Shown: positions 36,037 through 46,176, numbered from the stretch's first letter. The stretch is DNA of 64,000 bases from Marinomonas arctica (GCF_003259225.1 NZ_QHJF01000013.1:62001-126000), one strand, 5' to 3'. A program made the numbers and translations. Notes: a model not told the origin generated them from the letters alone.

Positions 36037-37209
36037 TTATAGGCTCTCTTTTACGCTTTTTTTAGCTCGCTCTATCAGGTCAGACGGTTTCATTTGCCAA
36101 ATCAATGTAAAGCCTTTTGCTCCTAAATAAAGAAACAACACTGGAATAAAGACAGTGTTAAAAGCAAATAATGCCAGTAAGGTAAGGAAATCGTTGACGA
36201 GGTCATTGAGCGTGCCCACGTACTCGCTGATCTTGTCTTTAAAATGACTCAGCCCAAAAGCGCTTTGTTTAATGGATGAGAAAAAACCTTGGTCTTCTAA
36301 GGTAAGATTGCCTAGATCAGTAATGGATTGCTGCAAGGCATTGATCTTATTTTGCGAGGTCTTGATGTTTTGTTCCGTACGCTGGCGATCATCGCTCAGA
36401 GCGCTTTGCTGTGTTCGCAGATCAGCTAGTATTTCATCGTTATTAAACAAAATATCTAAGGCTGATAACGTATCTTTACGTGCCGATATTTGACGATTAA
36501 GGGACTCATTCTGAGCGTTTAATTCAACCAATCGCTCATCCTGTTTCGACAAGGTTTGTTGCTCTTCATCTAGTTTGATTTGAAGCGTTTGTTTGTCTTT
36601 ATCGAGGGATTGCTTGAGATCCGCTGCGACGCCTAAACCTGTTGTTACTTCGTTCATATCTTCAGAATGAACTTGGATTTTATCCATGGTTTGCGTCTTT
36701 TCATCGTTTAAAAACGATGCATCAACCAGCGCTGACAGTAACACCACCAGTACCAATAAAAACTTCGCGCCCACGGCAGTAACAAAGACTTTATACGCCA
36801 CTTCGGCAAAACGGCTTTTGCACCAATATAAGTAGCCAAACAGCAAACCCGACAAGGTAGCAAAGACTTTAAAATACACAGTAGAGGTGATTTTGAGCAA
36901 AATGCTTTGAAAAATAAGCGACGACACCGCCACCTTCATCACACCAGAAAAATCTTCCACCATATCGTTAAATGGGTCTAATAACTCACCAATAGTCACA
37001 GAACTGACAAACACACTGATTTGGATGCTTTGCAGCACAGAAACAGTGGCGTTAAACAATTTCGCCAAACCAAACGCACTTAACGCCTGCACTAAGGAAG
37101 AAGAGACATAGTCAGATGCTTTACTGTCGAGCAAGCCCCACCACGAAAAAACAATCGCCAACACAATGGCGAGGTAATAACCGTTTATTTTACCGAGTTG
37201 CTTAAGCAC
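36037..37209 (-). CDS. Membrane protein with central coiled coil, unknown function
   Basis: A 390-residue protein starting with GTG at 37209 behind AGAGGG. The N-terminal half has about four hydrophobic segments (about 10-28, 60-75, 90-130, 145-165). Residues about 175-320 are a glutamine/aspartate/leucine-rich coiled coil (QTLQIKLDEEQQTLSKQDE, QNIKTSQNKINALQQS). A final hydrophobic hairpin (about 340-370) follows. No known domain is recognised. It is convergent with nhaR (20 bp apart) and alone in its transcript. Confidence 0.72.
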   Translation of the reverse strand: MLKQLGKINGYYLAIVLAIVFSWWGLLDSKASDYVSSSLVQALSAFGLAKLFNATVSVLQSIQISVFVSSVTIGELLDPFNDMVEDFSGVMKVAVSSLIFQSILLKITSTVYFKVFATLSGLLFGYLYWCKSRFAEVAYKVFVTAVGAKFLLVLVVLLSALVDASFLNDEKTQTMDKIQVHSEDMNEVTTGLGVAADLKQSLDKDKQTLQIKLDEEQQTLSKQDERLVELNAQNESLNRQISARKDTLSALDILFNNDEILADLRTQQSALSDDRQRTEQNIKTSQNKINALQQSITDLGNLTLEDQGFFSSIKQSAFGLSHFKDKISEYVGTLNDLVNDFLTLLALFAFNTVFIPVLFLYLGAKGFTLIWQMKPSDLIERAKKSVKESL

Positions 37210-37326
37210 TTGTTTACCCTCTTCCTTTGGATGTGTCTTTATAGCAGTTTAGACATGAAAAGAGCGACAAAAGATAGAAATGAATAAAACGGGTGATTAA
37301 AAATAGTACGTGTGAACATTTTTAAG

Positions 37327-37578
37327 TCAGGCTCCTGCTGGTCCAGTGGGATGTCGTAAAAGGATCGGCAAAGAAGTATTGATAAGACAATTCACATCAT
37401 ACCAATGCCGCGCTAAACGATCTAGATTCGGTTCTTTTGTTTGAGTGGAAAACTGATGTAGGGCAGTTAGTTTTTCCCAAAGTATGGAGTATTGCTGATA
37501 GGCCATAACCTTAGCTTTAGGCAGGCCGAGAGACTCAAAGCCTTCAATATCGGATAAGTAGCTACTAATTTCAATGTC
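37327..37578 (-). pseudogene. Remnant of AbiEii-like nucleotidyltransferase toxin (C-terminal part)
   Basis: Reading the minus strand from 37578, an uninterrupted frame of about 84 codons gives IEISSYLSDIEGFESLGLP, then ILWEKLTALHQFS and RLARHWYDVNCLI before a stop at 37327. The pattern WEKxTxLHQ followed by RxxRHWYD is that of the C-terminal region of AbiEii / nucleotidyl transferase toxins, from knowledge of the family. The nucleotidyltransferase motif (GSxxxxDxD) and everything before it are missing. A remnant of the matching antitoxin lies directly upstream. Confidence 0.6.
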
Positions 37579-38009
37579 TTAAAGTTCCAGAACATTCAAA
37601 CAAGCTACTCCTTAGCTCTATTAATTTTGGTTTCCATTCTTTTAACATAGGTTCAGTTTGAAGCTTATCTAAGAATTTTTTTGTTTCCAGATCCGACAAA
37701 CCGAACCTTTTTGCAGCCTGCTGAAGAGACGATACAGGCGTAAATTCCGGCGACAATGACAATAAACTACGATAAAAACGCCCTATAGGCTGATTCGCCC
37801 AACGAAGCTTACTTTCGCAAACATGTTTCACCGTGATGAGTTCATTACCAATACTAAATTCTCTGCTCGCTCCATTCGCCCAATAGATCACTTTGATAGG
37901 GGCTTGTGTTTGCATACCCAATCGATACGCCGACTCATCGTCTTTTGGACAGCTGACACAGATACTAGAGAATAAAAATTCTCTATTGAAAAGGAACTCC
38001 CCGTTTCAT
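37571..38009 (-). pseudogene. Decayed DUF6088/AbiEi-like antitoxin
   Basis: The open frame from a TTG at 37921 encodes 116 residues with RLGMQTQAPIKVIYWANG and SREFSIGNELITVKHV, which fits the central core of DUF6088/AbiEi-type antitoxins. Upstream, an ATG at 38007-38009 gives MKRGVPFQ and a stop, while the other frame continues REFLFSSICVSCPKDDESAY into the core. So the N-terminal winged helix appears lost through a frameshift plus deletion. With the toxin remnant downstream this is a dead type IV toxin-antitoxin pair. A short functional protein from 37921 is not excluded. Confidence 0.55.
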
Positions 38010-38052
38010 TCGATCACGTTTATTATTAACTAAAGCGGCAACTGACACAAAA

Positions 38053-38134
38053 TTATCCTGACATATTTAGATCAAAGTGACTTTATTCTAGAGCATATAA
38101 ATAAAGCCCTAAAGATACATTTATGTCAGGATAA
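38053..38134. repeat. 13-bp inverted repeat bounding 56 bp
   Basis: TTATCCTGACATA (38053-38065) and TATGTCAGGATAA (38122-38134) are perfect reverse complements. A further near-palindrome ATCATTCT..AGAATGAT follows at 38135-38154. No gene is present in 38010-38164. It may be a small MITE-like element or a regulatory hairpin; nothing in sequence decides. Confidence 0.5.
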
Positions 38135-38164
38135 ATCATTCTAGATAGAATGATATTACAAAAA

Positions 38165-38196
38165 AATCCCCATGCTGTTTTCACAACATGGGGATT
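38165..38196. terminator. Terminator downstream of hutG
   Basis: AATCCCCATG (38165-38174) pairs with CATGGGGATT (38187-38196), with an A-run on the left that becomes a T-run on the minus strand. It ends the hut minus-strand transcript. Confidence 0.82.
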
Positions 38197-38218
38197 CTTG
38201 AACTATAAAAAGTTGAAA

Positions 38219-39034
38219 CTAAAATCGAACGTATAGACAGGCTTCAATCACGTCTTTCAGCTGTTGTGTGATCAATGGCTGTTTCTGTTCATCCAGTTGA
38301 TATTCTGACTGTTTTGCCAGCTCGTCATTAAGGTACGTAGCTTGGGAAAGTTCGAGCTGGATGGCGTGAATGCCTTCTTCTGGCTGGCCAAAATAGCGCG
38401 TGATATAGCCGCCTTTAAAACGCCCATTGAGCACTTGTGTATAGTTTGGTCGCAATATTTGCGTGACGGCATTGGCTAAGGCTTCATGACACGCCTTACC
38501 TTCGTTGGTACCCCAGTTGAAGTCTGGCAGTGTGCCGTCAAATAACATAGGCACTTCGGCGGCGATGCTGTGGGCGTCAAACAGAATAGCATAGCCAAAT
38601 TTAGCTTTTAAACGCGCCAGCTCTTGTTCAATCGTATTGTGATAAGGCCTCCAGATCTGTTCTTTGCAAAAGGCTTTGTGTTCATCACTTGGTGCTTTAC
38701 CTTCGACAAAAACTGGACTGTCTTCGAATAAAATGTCTGGGAACAGACCCGTAGTTTTGGTCGCATAAAGCGGTTTATCATCATATGGACGGTTAAGATC
38801 GATCACATAGCGAGAATAATTCGCTTTGATAAAGCCGACACCTAATGACGCCAAAAAACCATACAGTTCAGGGATAAACCAATCCGTATCGGGCAATTTT
38901 TTGGCTTGATCTGTTAAACCCGCTTGCGCCTCTGCCGTCAGGTTCAAACCCGAATGTGGCATGCTGACCAGTAAGGGCGAATCCCCTTGCACAAAGTCAA
39001 AGGCCGGTACGGTTAATGAAGCGTGTGTTGTCAT
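38219..39034 (-). CDS. hutG: N-formylglutamate deformylase
   Basis: Final step of the five-enzyme histidine pathway, hydrolysing N-formylglutamate to glutamate and formate. It has 271 residues. VSMPHSGLNLT, TDWFIPELYGFL, RYVIDLNRPYDD, LFDAHSI and GGYITRYFGQPEEGIHAIQLE follow the N-formylglutamate amidohydrolase family. Its ATG overlaps the hutI stop (TAATG), so it is translationally coupled. HutF at 44088 supplies its substrate. Confidence 0.93.
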   Translation of the reverse strand: MTTHASLTVPAFDFVQGDSPLLVSMPHSGLNLTAEAQAGLTDQAKKLPDTDWFIPELYGFLASLGVGFIKANYSRYVIDLNRPYDDKPLYATKTTGLFPDILFEDSPVFVEGKAPSDEHKAFCKEQIWRPYHNTIEQELARLKAKFGYAILFDAHSIAAEVPMLFDGTLPDFNWGTNEGKACHEALANAVTQILRPNYTQVLNGRFKGGYITRYFGQPEEGIHAIQLELSQATYLNDELAKQSEYQLDEQKQPLITQQLKDVIEACLYVRF

Positions 39035-40326
39035 TATGCTGGTTCCCCTTGGCTATTTTTACCTAGCCTATTGCTACCTTGGCTATTTTTACCGTCAGAT
39101 TGTTTGCCCTCGTAGACCCTGGTTTTCACAAGATCACCGCCCAACCAATAACTGAGCTCACCGGGGCTGTCTACCTGCCAGCAGACAAAATCAGCGACTT
39201 TCCCAATTTCTAAACTACCATGAGAATCCGCCATTCCCAATGCTTTTGCCGCATGAATTGTCGCGCCAGCAAGGGCTTCTTCAGGCGTCAGCGCAAACAG
39301 GGTGCATGCCATGTTCATCATTAGACGAAGCGATAACGCAGGAGAGGTGCCTGGGTTCGCATCCGTGGCAATCGCCATGGGCACACCATATTGACGTAAC
39401 AAAGCAATCGGTGGACGCTGTGTCTCTTTTAGGGTGAAAAACGCCCCCGGTAACAATACGGCAACCGTTCCCGATTCGGCCATGGCTTTTACGTCTGATT
39501 CTTCAATAAATTCGATATGATCCGCCGACAATGCCTTGAACGACGAGGCCATAGCGGTGCCCCCTAAGGAAGACAACTGCTCAGCATGGATTTTTACTGG
39601 CAAGCCTAATGACTCAGCGGTTCTAAAATAACGCGCCACTTGCTCGGTACTAAAGGCGATGCCTTCACAAAAAGCGTCTACCGCATCGGCCATGCCAAGT
39701 TGGGCGACTTTCGGCAATACCTTCTCGCAGAGGTAATCAATATAAGCGTCTTTATCGTCGAACTCTGGCGGCATCGCATGGGCCGCCAAACAGGTTCGTT
39801 TAATGGTCACAGGCCACTCATCACCTAGTTTTCCGGCGACGCGTAACATTTTCAGCTCTGAATCGAGGGACAAACCATAACCCGATTTAATCTCTACCGT
39901 GGTCACGCCATCGGCCATTAAGCTTTTTAAACGACGTAATGCACTGGCAACCAACTCAGCTTCGCTCGCCTCGCGGGTGGCTCTTACAGACGACGCAATG
40001 CCACCACCCTGCTTAGCGATGTCTTGATAGCTCACGCCATTTAAGCGTTGTTCAAACTCCCCAGCTCGATTACCACCAAACACTAGGTGCGTATGGCAAT
40101 CGATTAAACCGGGCGTAATCCAACCACCACCCAAATCATGCTCGTGTTGCGTCTGGTATGCGGGTAAATCGTGCGCTTTGCCGATCCAAACAATACGTCC
40201 ACCACGAACACCAATGGCGGCGTTTTCAATGATGCTATATTGGCCACCTTTCATAGTAGCGACATGCGCACCGCGCCATACGCTGTCTAACGTTATCAAA
40301 GAATCGCGTGTCATCTTGTGCTCCAT
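39034..40326 (-). CDS. hutI: Imidazolonepropionase
   Basis: Converts imidazolone-5-propionate to formiminoglutamate. It is a 430-residue metal-dependent amidohydrolase with [42 protein letters not shown] and [10 protein letters not shown]. An ATG four codons in (40314) is an alternative start. The C-terminal tail has two KNSQG units encoded by a short imperfect DNA repeat near 39046 and 39077 and extends a little beyond the usual length. It is upstream of and coupled to hutG. Confidence 0.95.
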   Translation of the reverse strand: MEHKMTRDSLITLDSVWRGAHVATMKGGQYSIIENAAIGVRGGRIVWIGKAHDLPAYQTQHEHDLGGGWITPGLIDCHTHLVFGGNRAGEFEQRLNGVSYQDIAKQGGGIASSVRATREASEAELVASALRRLKSLMADGVTTVEIKSGYGLSLDSELKMLRVAGKLGDEWPVTIKRTCLAAHAMPPEFDDKDAYIDYLCEKVLPKVAQLGMADAVDAFCEGIAFSTEQVARYFRTAESLGLPVKIHAEQLSSLGGTAMASSFKALSADHIEFIEESDVKAMAESGTVAVLLPGAFFTLKETQRPPIALLRQYGVPMAIATDANPGTSPALSLRLMMNMACTLFALTPEEALAGATIHAAKALGMADSHGSLEIGKVADFVCWQVDSPGELSYWLGGDLVKTRVYEGKQSDGKNSQGSNRLGKNSQGEPA

Positions 40327-40390
40327 AGCCCCTCTTTTTCACTCACATTCTAAAACGGTTATTGCTGTCACCGCATCACTGCCAAAACAA

Positions 40391-40417
40391 AAAAGCAGTT
40401 CACAAAGAACTGCTTTT
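40391..40417. terminator. Stem-loop between hutH and hutI
   Basis: AAAAGCAGTTC pairs perfectly with GAACTGCTTTT around ACAAA. On the minus strand it lies after hutH and is followed by a T-rich run, so it may attenuate or end the hutUH transcript before hutIG. Confidence 0.7.
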
Positions 40418-40436
40418 GGTATTGGGTCTAAATTAC

Positions 40437-41987
40437 TTACACAGCCAGACTTGGTAGTAAACCGACAGGCATGGTCTCGTTATGCACGGCTTCTAATAAC
40501 AGGTCGTTGGCTTTCTCAATGTCGGTCGCAAAGTAACGATCTTTGTCATAGAAAGGCACACGAGCGCGCAATGTCGCACGAGCGTTTTCTAGACGTTTGC
40601 TGGATTTCAATGGTGCGCGGAAGTCCAAGCCTTGTACCGCAGACAAAATCTCAACCGCCAAAATACCGCGTGTATTTTCCGCCATGTCTTTCAAACGACG
40701 GGCCGCGAACGTTGCCATAGAAACATGGTCTTCTTGGTTCGCCGAGGTTGGCAAACTGTCTACCGACGCAGGATGCGCGTAGCTTTTGTTTTCACTCGCT
40801 AGTGCAGCAGCCGTTACTTGAGCAATCATGAAACCAGAGTTGACACCGCCGTTATCCACCAAGAATGGCGGTAATTTACTGAGATTGCTGTCGATCAACA
40901 ACGCCATACGACGCTCAGACAAACTGCCGATTTCAGCAATCGCCAAGGCTAAATTATCCGCTGCCATAGCAACGGGTTCGGCATGGAAGTTACCACCAGA
41001 AATGATGTCGCCTTCTTCCGCAAACACCAATGGATTGTCCGATACCGAGTTGGCTTCCACACACAAGACTTTCGCCGTGCTGCGGATTTGCTCCAAACAG
41101 GCGCCCATGACTTGCGGCTGACAACGTAATGAATACGGATCTTGAACTTTTTCACAGCCTTGGTGAGAGTCGCCCAGCTCAGACGTTTCGCCTAAAAGAT
41201 GACGATAAGCCGCTGCCGTATCAATTTGTGTTTGATGACCACGCACTTCATGAATGCGCGCATCAAATGGACTGCGGCTGCCTAATGCCGCTTCGACTGA
41301 CAAGGAACCACATACAACGGCGGAAGCGAACAAATCTTCTGCTTCAAACAAACCTTCAAGAGCAAAAGCGGTGGAAGCTTGCGTACCATTTAATAATGCC
41401 AAACCTTCTTTTGGTGCCAAGGTGATCGGCTCTAATCCAGCGATAGACAAGGCCGCACGACCTGAAATCACTTCGCCACGGTAACGGGCTTTGCCCTCAC
41501 CCAGCAAAACGGTGCTCATGTGAGCCAAAGGCGCTAAATCGCCAGATGCACCCACAGAGCCTTTTTTCGGAATGCAGGGGTAAACTTCTTTGTTAATCAA
41601 AGTAAGCAGTGCTTGAATCACTTCCAAACGAATGCCCGAGAAACCACGCGCCAGGCTGTTTACTTTCAAAGCCATGATCAGTTTGACAGTTTTGTCTTCC
41701 ATCAACTGACCAATACCCGCCGCGTGCGACAAGACAATACTGCGCTGCAACTCTTCCAAATCTTCTGGCGCAATACGCGTATTCGCCAACAAACCAAAGC
41801 CTGTGTTAATACCGTAGACAGTACGGTTTTGGGCAATCACATCGTTGACCACTTGGGTGCTGGCGTGAATCGCAGGGAAAGCGCTCTCGTCTAACGTCAA
41901 TTTAACGTGACGACGACTGATTTGGCGCAATTCATTCAGCGTCAATTGACCGGGTTTTATGGTTAATTCAAACATGGTGTTCCTCAA
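40437..41987 (-). CDS. hutH: Histidine ammonia-lyase
   Basis: First step of histidine breakdown, giving urocanate and ammonia. It has 516 residues. The Ala-Ser-Gly that forms the MIO cofactor is in [36 protein letters not shown] and QEDHVSM are further hallmarks. It lies 99 bp downstream of hutU with a REP-like repeat in the gap and ends before a stem-loop. Confidence 0.96.
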   Translation of the reverse strand: MRNTMFELTIKPGQLTLNELRQISRRHVKLTLDESAFPAIHASTQVVNDVIAQNRTVYGINTGFGLLANTRIAPEDLEELQRSIVLSHAAGIGQLMEDKTVKLIMALKVNSLARGFSGIRLEVIQALLTLINKEVYPCIPKKGSVGASGDLAPLAHMSTVLLGEGKARYRGEVISGRAALSIAGLEPITLAPKEGLALLNGTQASTAFALEGLFEAEDLFASAVVCGSLSVEAALGSRSPFDARIHEVRGHQTQIDTAAAYRHLLGETSELGDSHQGCEKVQDPYSLRCQPQVMGACLEQIRSTAKVLCVEANSVSDNPLVFAEEGDIISGGNFHAEPVAMAADNLALAIAEIGSLSERRMALLIDSNLSKLPPFLVDNGGVNSGFMIAQVTAAALASENKSYAHPASVDSLPTSANQEDHVSMATFAARRLKDMAENTRGILAVEILSAVQGLDFRAPLKSSKRLENARATLRARVPFYDKDRYFATDIEKANDLLLEAVHNETMPVGLLPSLAV

Positions 41988-42010
41988 TTTTTTATTCTCA
42001 AATCACAACA

Positions 42011-42040
42011 CCGGATAACGGTCGTACCTCCCTCATCCGG
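42011..42040. repeat. REP-like palindromic repeat, family A copy 2
   Basis: CCGGAT at the left and ATCCGG at the right bound 18 bases. Its reverse complement matches 5353-5382 at 24 of 30 positions (shared GGATGAGGGAG). It lies in the hutU-hutH gap, where it could form a transcript hairpin. Confidence 0.5.
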
Positions 42041-42086
42041 CCTACAAACTTCCAATCAAAACAAGGCATTGAAAATTAACAACGAA

Positions 42087-43784
42087 TTATTTTGCTTGGG
42101 CGCCAGTGATCATAGGTAAATTTAGCCCCTGCTCTTTCGCGCAATCGATAGCAATATCGTAACCCGCATCCGCGTGGCGCATCACGCCTGTGGCGGGATC
42201 ATTATGCAGAACACGTGCAATACGTGCTGCCGCATCATCACTACCATCGCACACAATGACCATACCAGAATGTTGTGAAAAACCCATGCCAACGCCGCCG
42301 CCGTGGTGCAAAGATACCCACGTCGCGCCTGATGCGGTATTTAACAAAGCATTCAATAATGGCCAATCCGATACGGCGTCAGAGCCATCCTTCATGCCTT
42401 CAGTTTCACGGTTCGGGCTGGATACAGAACCCGAATCCAAATGATCACGGCCGATAACGATTGGCGCCGACAACTCACCGCTGCGAACCATTTCATTAAA
42501 AGCTAGGCCAAGTTTGGCACGTTGACCAAGACCGACCCAACAAATACGCGCTGGCAAACCTTGGAACTGAATACGCTCACGGGCCATGTCTAACCAGCGG
42601 TGTAAATGCGCATCATCCGCGATCAATTCTTTTACTTTGGCATCGGTTTTATAAATATCTTCTGGATCGCCAGACAAAGCCGCCCAGCGGAAAGGCCCGA
42701 TACCACGGCAGAACAAAGGACGAATATAAGCGGGAACGAAGCCTGGGAAATCAAACGCATCTTCAATGCCTACTTCCAATGCCATTTGACGAATGTTGTT
42801 GCCATAGTCAAAGGTCGGAATGCCCATTTTCTGGAAATCCAACATGGCTTGAACATGTTTTGCCATAGACTGCTTAGCGGCTGTGACAACATCTTTTGGT
42901 TGAGTTTGTGCTTTTTCGCGGTACTCTTCCCAACTCATGCCCAATGGCAAATAACCATTTAATGGATCGTGAGCCGATGTTTGGTCGGTCACCATATCTG
43001 GGCGAATACCACGTTTTACCATTTCTGGCAGAATGTCTGCCGCATTACCGCAAAGCGCGATAGACATCGCTTTTCCTTCCGCTGTGTATTTTTTGATGCG
43101 CGCCATGGCATCGTCTAGGTCAGTCGCTTGCTCATCCACATAGCGAGTACGTAGACGGAAATCAATGCGGCTTTGCTGACATTCGATATTCAACGAACAC
43201 GCACCCGCTAAGGTTGCCGCCAGTGGCTGAGCACCGCCCATACCACCAAGGCCAGCGGTTAATACCCAACGACCCGTTAAGTTACCATCGTAATGCTGAC
43301 GACCTGCTTCAACGAAGGTTTCATAAGTACCTTGCACTATGCCTTGGCTACCAATGTAGATCCAAGAACCCGCCGTCATCTGGCCGTACATGGCCAAGCC
43401 TTTCGCGTCTAACTCATTGAAGTGTTCCCAGTTCGCCCAATGTGGCACTAGGTTTGAGTTAGCAATCAATACGCGCGGCGCGTTGCTGTGGGTTTTGAAC
43501 ACGCCCACGGGCTTGCCAGATTGCACTAATAAGGTTTCGTCTTCTTCTAGTTCTTTTAGAGATTCAACAATTTTGTCATAACATTCCCAGTCACGCGCCG
43601 CACGACCGATACCACCGTAAACCACCAATTCTTCTGGGTTTTCCGCTACATCAGGATCGAGATTATTCATCAGCATACGCATGGGCGCTTCCGTGAACCA
43701 AGATTTGGCGGTAAGAGTCGTTCCTGTGGCGGCTTTTACCACACCAGCGCGGTAGCGTTTCTGAGCGAGTGTTTGCTTAGTCAT
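42087..43784 (-). CDS. hutU: Urocanate hydratase
   Basis: Second step of the pathway, with tightly bound NAD+. It has 565 residues from the ATG at 43782-43784, chosen because AGGTG lies 6-7 bases upstream; a start at 43799 has none. Typical stretches include [40 protein letters not shown]-like [15 protein letters not shown] and [20 protein letters not shown]. It is the first gene of the minus-strand hut group with a HutC-type operator 59 bp upstream. Confidence 0.96.
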   Translation of the reverse strand: MTKQTLAQKRYRAGVVKAATGTTLTAKSWFTEAPMRMLMNNLDPDVAENPEELVVYGGIGRAARDWECYDKIVESLKELEEDETLLVQSGKPVGVFKTHSNAPRVLIANSNLVPHWANWEHFNELDAKGLAMYGQMTAGSWIYIGSQGIVQGTYETFVEAGRQHYDGNLTGRWVLTAGLGGMGGAQPLAATLAGACSLNIECQQSRIDFRLRTRYVDEQATDLDDAMARIKKYTAEGKAMSIALCGNAADILPEMVKRGIRPDMVTDQTSAHDPLNGYLPLGMSWEEYREKAQTQPKDVVTAAKQSMAKHVQAMLDFQKMGIPTFDYGNNIRQMALEVGIEDAFDFPGFVPAYIRPLFCRGIGPFRWAALSGDPEDIYKTDAKVKELIADDAHLHRWLDMARERIQFQGLPARICWVGLGQRAKLGLAFNEMVRSGELSAPIVIGRDHLDSGSVSSPNRETEGMKDGSDAVSDWPLLNALLNTASGATWVSLHHGGGVGMGFSQHSGMVIVCDGSDDAAARIARVLHNDPATGVMRHADAGYDIAIDCAKEQGLNLPMITGAQAK

Positions 43785-43842
43785 TTTTTCACCTATCAAA
43801 GAATGTCTTTTGATTCTGATTAAAAGTAAGATTTAACGAACA

Positions 43843-43852
43843 TGTATATACA
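43843..43852. promoter_or_regulatory. HutC operator candidate upstream of hutU
   Basis: TGTATATACA is a perfect palindrome matching the TGTA-N2-TACA pattern described for HutC in pseudomonads. It lies 59 bp before the hutU start codon. Confidence 0.65.
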
Positions 43853-44027
43853 ATTAACTTAAAGATAAAATCTAATTTTTCTAGATGCAAGCCATTTTTT
43901 AAAATAAATCCAGCAAATTCAGATTAAAAAAGACAAAGAGCTCGTTGTGAAAAGCAAAAAAACCTTAACAAACAAGCACTACATAAGTGCATTATCAGAA
44001 GAAAAAGAAACGTATTAAAAACAAACT

Positions 44028-44037
44028 TGTATATACA
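44028..44037. promoter_or_regulatory. HutC operator candidate upstream of hutF
   Basis: A second TGTATATACA, within the longer CTTGTATATACAT, 51 bp before the hutF start codon. It makes hutFD part of the HutC regulon. Confidence 0.65.
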
Positions 44038-44087
44038 TTATATTTTCTATTACACTCGAAATACCCATCTTCATTAGGAAATGACTT

Positions 44088-45488
44088 GTGACTAGCCAAT
44101 ACTCAACTCATTGCGATAGCACTCAATACTATTTTGCGCAGCGCGCTTTGCTCTCTTCAGGCTGGGCGAAAGGTGTGCTTTTCTCTGTTAAAAATGGTCA
44201 ATTTCACTCTTTTGAAGCAGACAGTTCACCAACAACAGACTGCCATGTATTATCTGGCCCCGTCTTGCCGACCCTAGCAAATGTTCACTCCCATGCCTTT
44301 CAGCGAGTGATGGCCGGTGCTGCGGAAGTCAGTTTAAATCCCAATGACAGTTTTTGGAGTTGGCGCGATTTAATGTACAAAATCGTACAAAAGCTGACGC
44401 CCGATGACGCACACATCATCGCTAAGCAGCTGTATATCGACATGCTAAAAGCGGGTTACACACAAGTGGGGGAATTTCACTACTTGCATCACGATGTTGG
44501 CGGCAAGCATTACAATCAGCTCGGAGAAATGTCGAATCAGATCATCGCTGCAGCAGACGAATCTGGAATGGGCTTAACTTTGCTACCCGTGCTGTATTCT
44601 CACTCTGGTTTTGGCGGACAAGCACCGAGCGCCGGACAAGCACGCTTTATCAACTCCACCGATTCTTATTTGGCATTACACCAAGCCTGCGATAAAGCGC
44701 TAGCCAATCACGCTCGCCATAAATTGGGCATTTGTTTTCACTCTCTGCGCGCAGTGACCAAACCACAAATTGAAACTGTGCTGTCTGCCTTAAAACAAGA
44801 GGTTCCGATACACATCCATATCGCCGAGCAACAAAAGGAAGTACAAGACAGTCTCGCCTTCAGCGGCCAACGCCCTGTGGAATGGCTGCATAATGAAATC
44901 GGTTTGAATGAACGCTGGTGTTTGGTTCACGCCACCCATTTAACAGACGCTGAACGCCAAGCCATTGCCACCAGCCAAGCCATTGCAGGATTATGCCCCA
45001 CGACTGAAGCCAATCTTGGCGATGGTATTTTCCCAGGCGTCGCCTTCGAACAAGACAACGGCCGCTGGGGCATAGGTTCAGATAGCCATGTGAGCTTATC
45101 GATTGTCGAAGAATTACGTACCTATGAATACGGGCAGCGTCTGCGTGATCAACAACGCAACCGCCTATACCGTGCGGACCAAACCAGCGTGGGTGACAAC
45201 CTTTACCAACAAGCCTTATTAGGTGGAAATCAAGCCTGCGGCGTATCATTGGGATTAAGCCAAGGTAACCGCGCTGACTTTATGGTGCTGGACGAGTCTC
45301 ATCCTTTCATCGCCGCCAGCGAAGCCAAAGACCTACTCAACCGTTGGCTATTTGCCACCAATGAAAACCTTGTAAAAGACGTTTTTGTCGCGGGCAAACA
45401 CATCATAAAAGACTTCCACCACCAGCAAGAAGAAAGCAGCCGTTTGGCCTTTACTCAAGTCATTAAAAAGGCCATGTACCATGCCTAA
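44088..45488 (+). CDS. hutF: Formimidoylglutamate deiminase
   Basis: Deaminates formiminoglutamate to N-formylglutamate, the fourth step of the five-enzyme route. It has 466 residues, starting with GTG at 44088 behind AGGAA. It is an amidohydrolase with LPTLANVHSHAFQRVMAG, MLKAGYTQVGEFHYLHHD, HIHIAEQQKEV and IGSDSHVSLSIVEELRTYEYGQRL. Its presence together with hutG and absence of a direct formiminoglutamase fits that route. It overlaps hutD by 8 bp. Confidence 0.95.
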   Translation: MTSQYSTHCDSTQYYFAQRALLSSGWAKGVLFSVKNGQFHSFEADSSPTTDCHVLSGPVLPTLANVHSHAFQRVMAGAAEVSLNPNDSFWSWRDLMYKIVQKLTPDDAHIIAKQLYIDMLKAGYTQVGEFHYLHHDVGGKHYNQLGEMSNQIIAAADESGMGLTLLPVLYSHSGFGGQAPSAGQARFINSTDSYLALHQACDKALANHARHKLGICFHSLRAVTKPQIETVLSALKQEVPIHIHIAEQQKEVQDSLAFSGQRPVEWLHNEIGLNERWCLVHATHLTDAERQAIATSQAIAGLCPTTEANLGDGIFPGVAFEQDNGRWGIGSDSHVSLSIVEELRTYEYGQRLRDQQRNRLYRADQTSVGDNLYQQALLGGNQACGVSLGLSQGNRADFMVLDESHPFIAASEAKDLLNRWLFATNENLVKDVFVAGKHIIKDFHHQQEESSRLAFTQVIKKAMYHA

Positions 45489-46074
45489 CTTCATCATCAT
45501 CGAGCAATCACAATACCAACGAATGCCGTGGAAAAACGGCCTTGGGGAAACCCTAGAGATTCAACGTCATGACGATGAAAGCGGCCTGCGTTTTCGCATT
45601 AGTCAGGCATCGGTTGTTGAAGATGGCATGTTTTCCGACTTCAGCGGCTTGCATCGCACCTTGGTGTTGTTATCTGGTGAAGGCATGACACTCGAACACA
45701 CTGACACAAACACAGACACGCACAACCGCCACACTCATGTTTTGAATAATGTGTTGGATATAGCACGCTTTTCTGGCGGTGATAAGACTCACGCTACCTT
45801 GAAAAATGGCAAGATCGAAGACCTGAATATCATGGTGCGAGAAAGCGATACCCAAGCCAAGGTGAAAGCATGCGCCGCCCCCTGCTCGCTCTTGCTGTCA
45901 GATAGCGACACCTTGTTCAGTGGTTTCTACGCCTGTGAAGAGGCCGTACTGGATATACATGGTGCTGATGCGGTCACCATCAAGGCTCACGGCATGGTGA
46001 TCTTCTCGCAAAACGCCAAGGCCACATTAATCCTAGGCCGTGGCGTTTTGATCGGTATAACAGCGTTAGACTAG
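45481..46074 (+). CDS. hutD: HutD family protein
   Basis: A cupin-like protein of 197 residues with the family opening RMPWKNGLGETLEI and DFSGLHRTLVLLSGEGMTL. HutD is thought to limit the level of hut induction in Pseudomonas, possibly by binding formylglutamate or urocanate. It starts inside hutF. Its stop codon lies within a 34-bp remnant of a hutC 3' end. Confidence 0.9.
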   Translation: MPNFIIIEQSQYQRMPWKNGLGETLEIQRHDDESGLRFRISQASVVEDGMFSDFSGLHRTLVLLSGEGMTLEHTDTNTDTHNRHTHVLNNVLDIARFSGGDKTHATLKNGKIEDLNIMVRESDTQAKVKACAAPCSLLLSDSDTLFSGFYACEEAVLDIHGADAVTIKAHGMVIFSQNAKATLILGRGVLIGITALD

Positions 46075-46104
46075 CGTCCAAAGTGCCCAAACAGTTTAGA
46101 GCGC
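46071..46104 (-). pseudogene. Remnant of hutC 3' end
   Basis: These 34 bases match the 3' end of hutC (49667-49700) at 30 positions. Read on the minus strand they encode RSKLFGHFGR and a TAG stop, against RFQLFGHFGR-stop in hutC. Two of the four differences are silent, as expected for a diverged coding copy. The rest of that hutC copy is gone; non-homologous DNA begins beyond about 46104. Confidence 0.72.
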
Positions 46105-46176
46105 TCTGTTATTTATCTTAATTTAAACTAGATCTCAACAACCCTTCATTTAATTTGATGGGATCCACAAAAGAAC

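Larger units (their letters stand above)
43785..44087. other. Divergent hutU/hutF promoter region
   Basis: AT-rich gap between divergent hutU and hutF. It holds two TGTATATACA palindromes (listed separately), one near each gene, and no reading frame. Confidence 0.6.

Noticed and set aside
40178..40720. Plus-strand frame of 180 codons opposite hutI/hutH
   Set aside because: It spans the ends of two well-supported genes and the stem-loop between them; composition is that of an antisense shadow.
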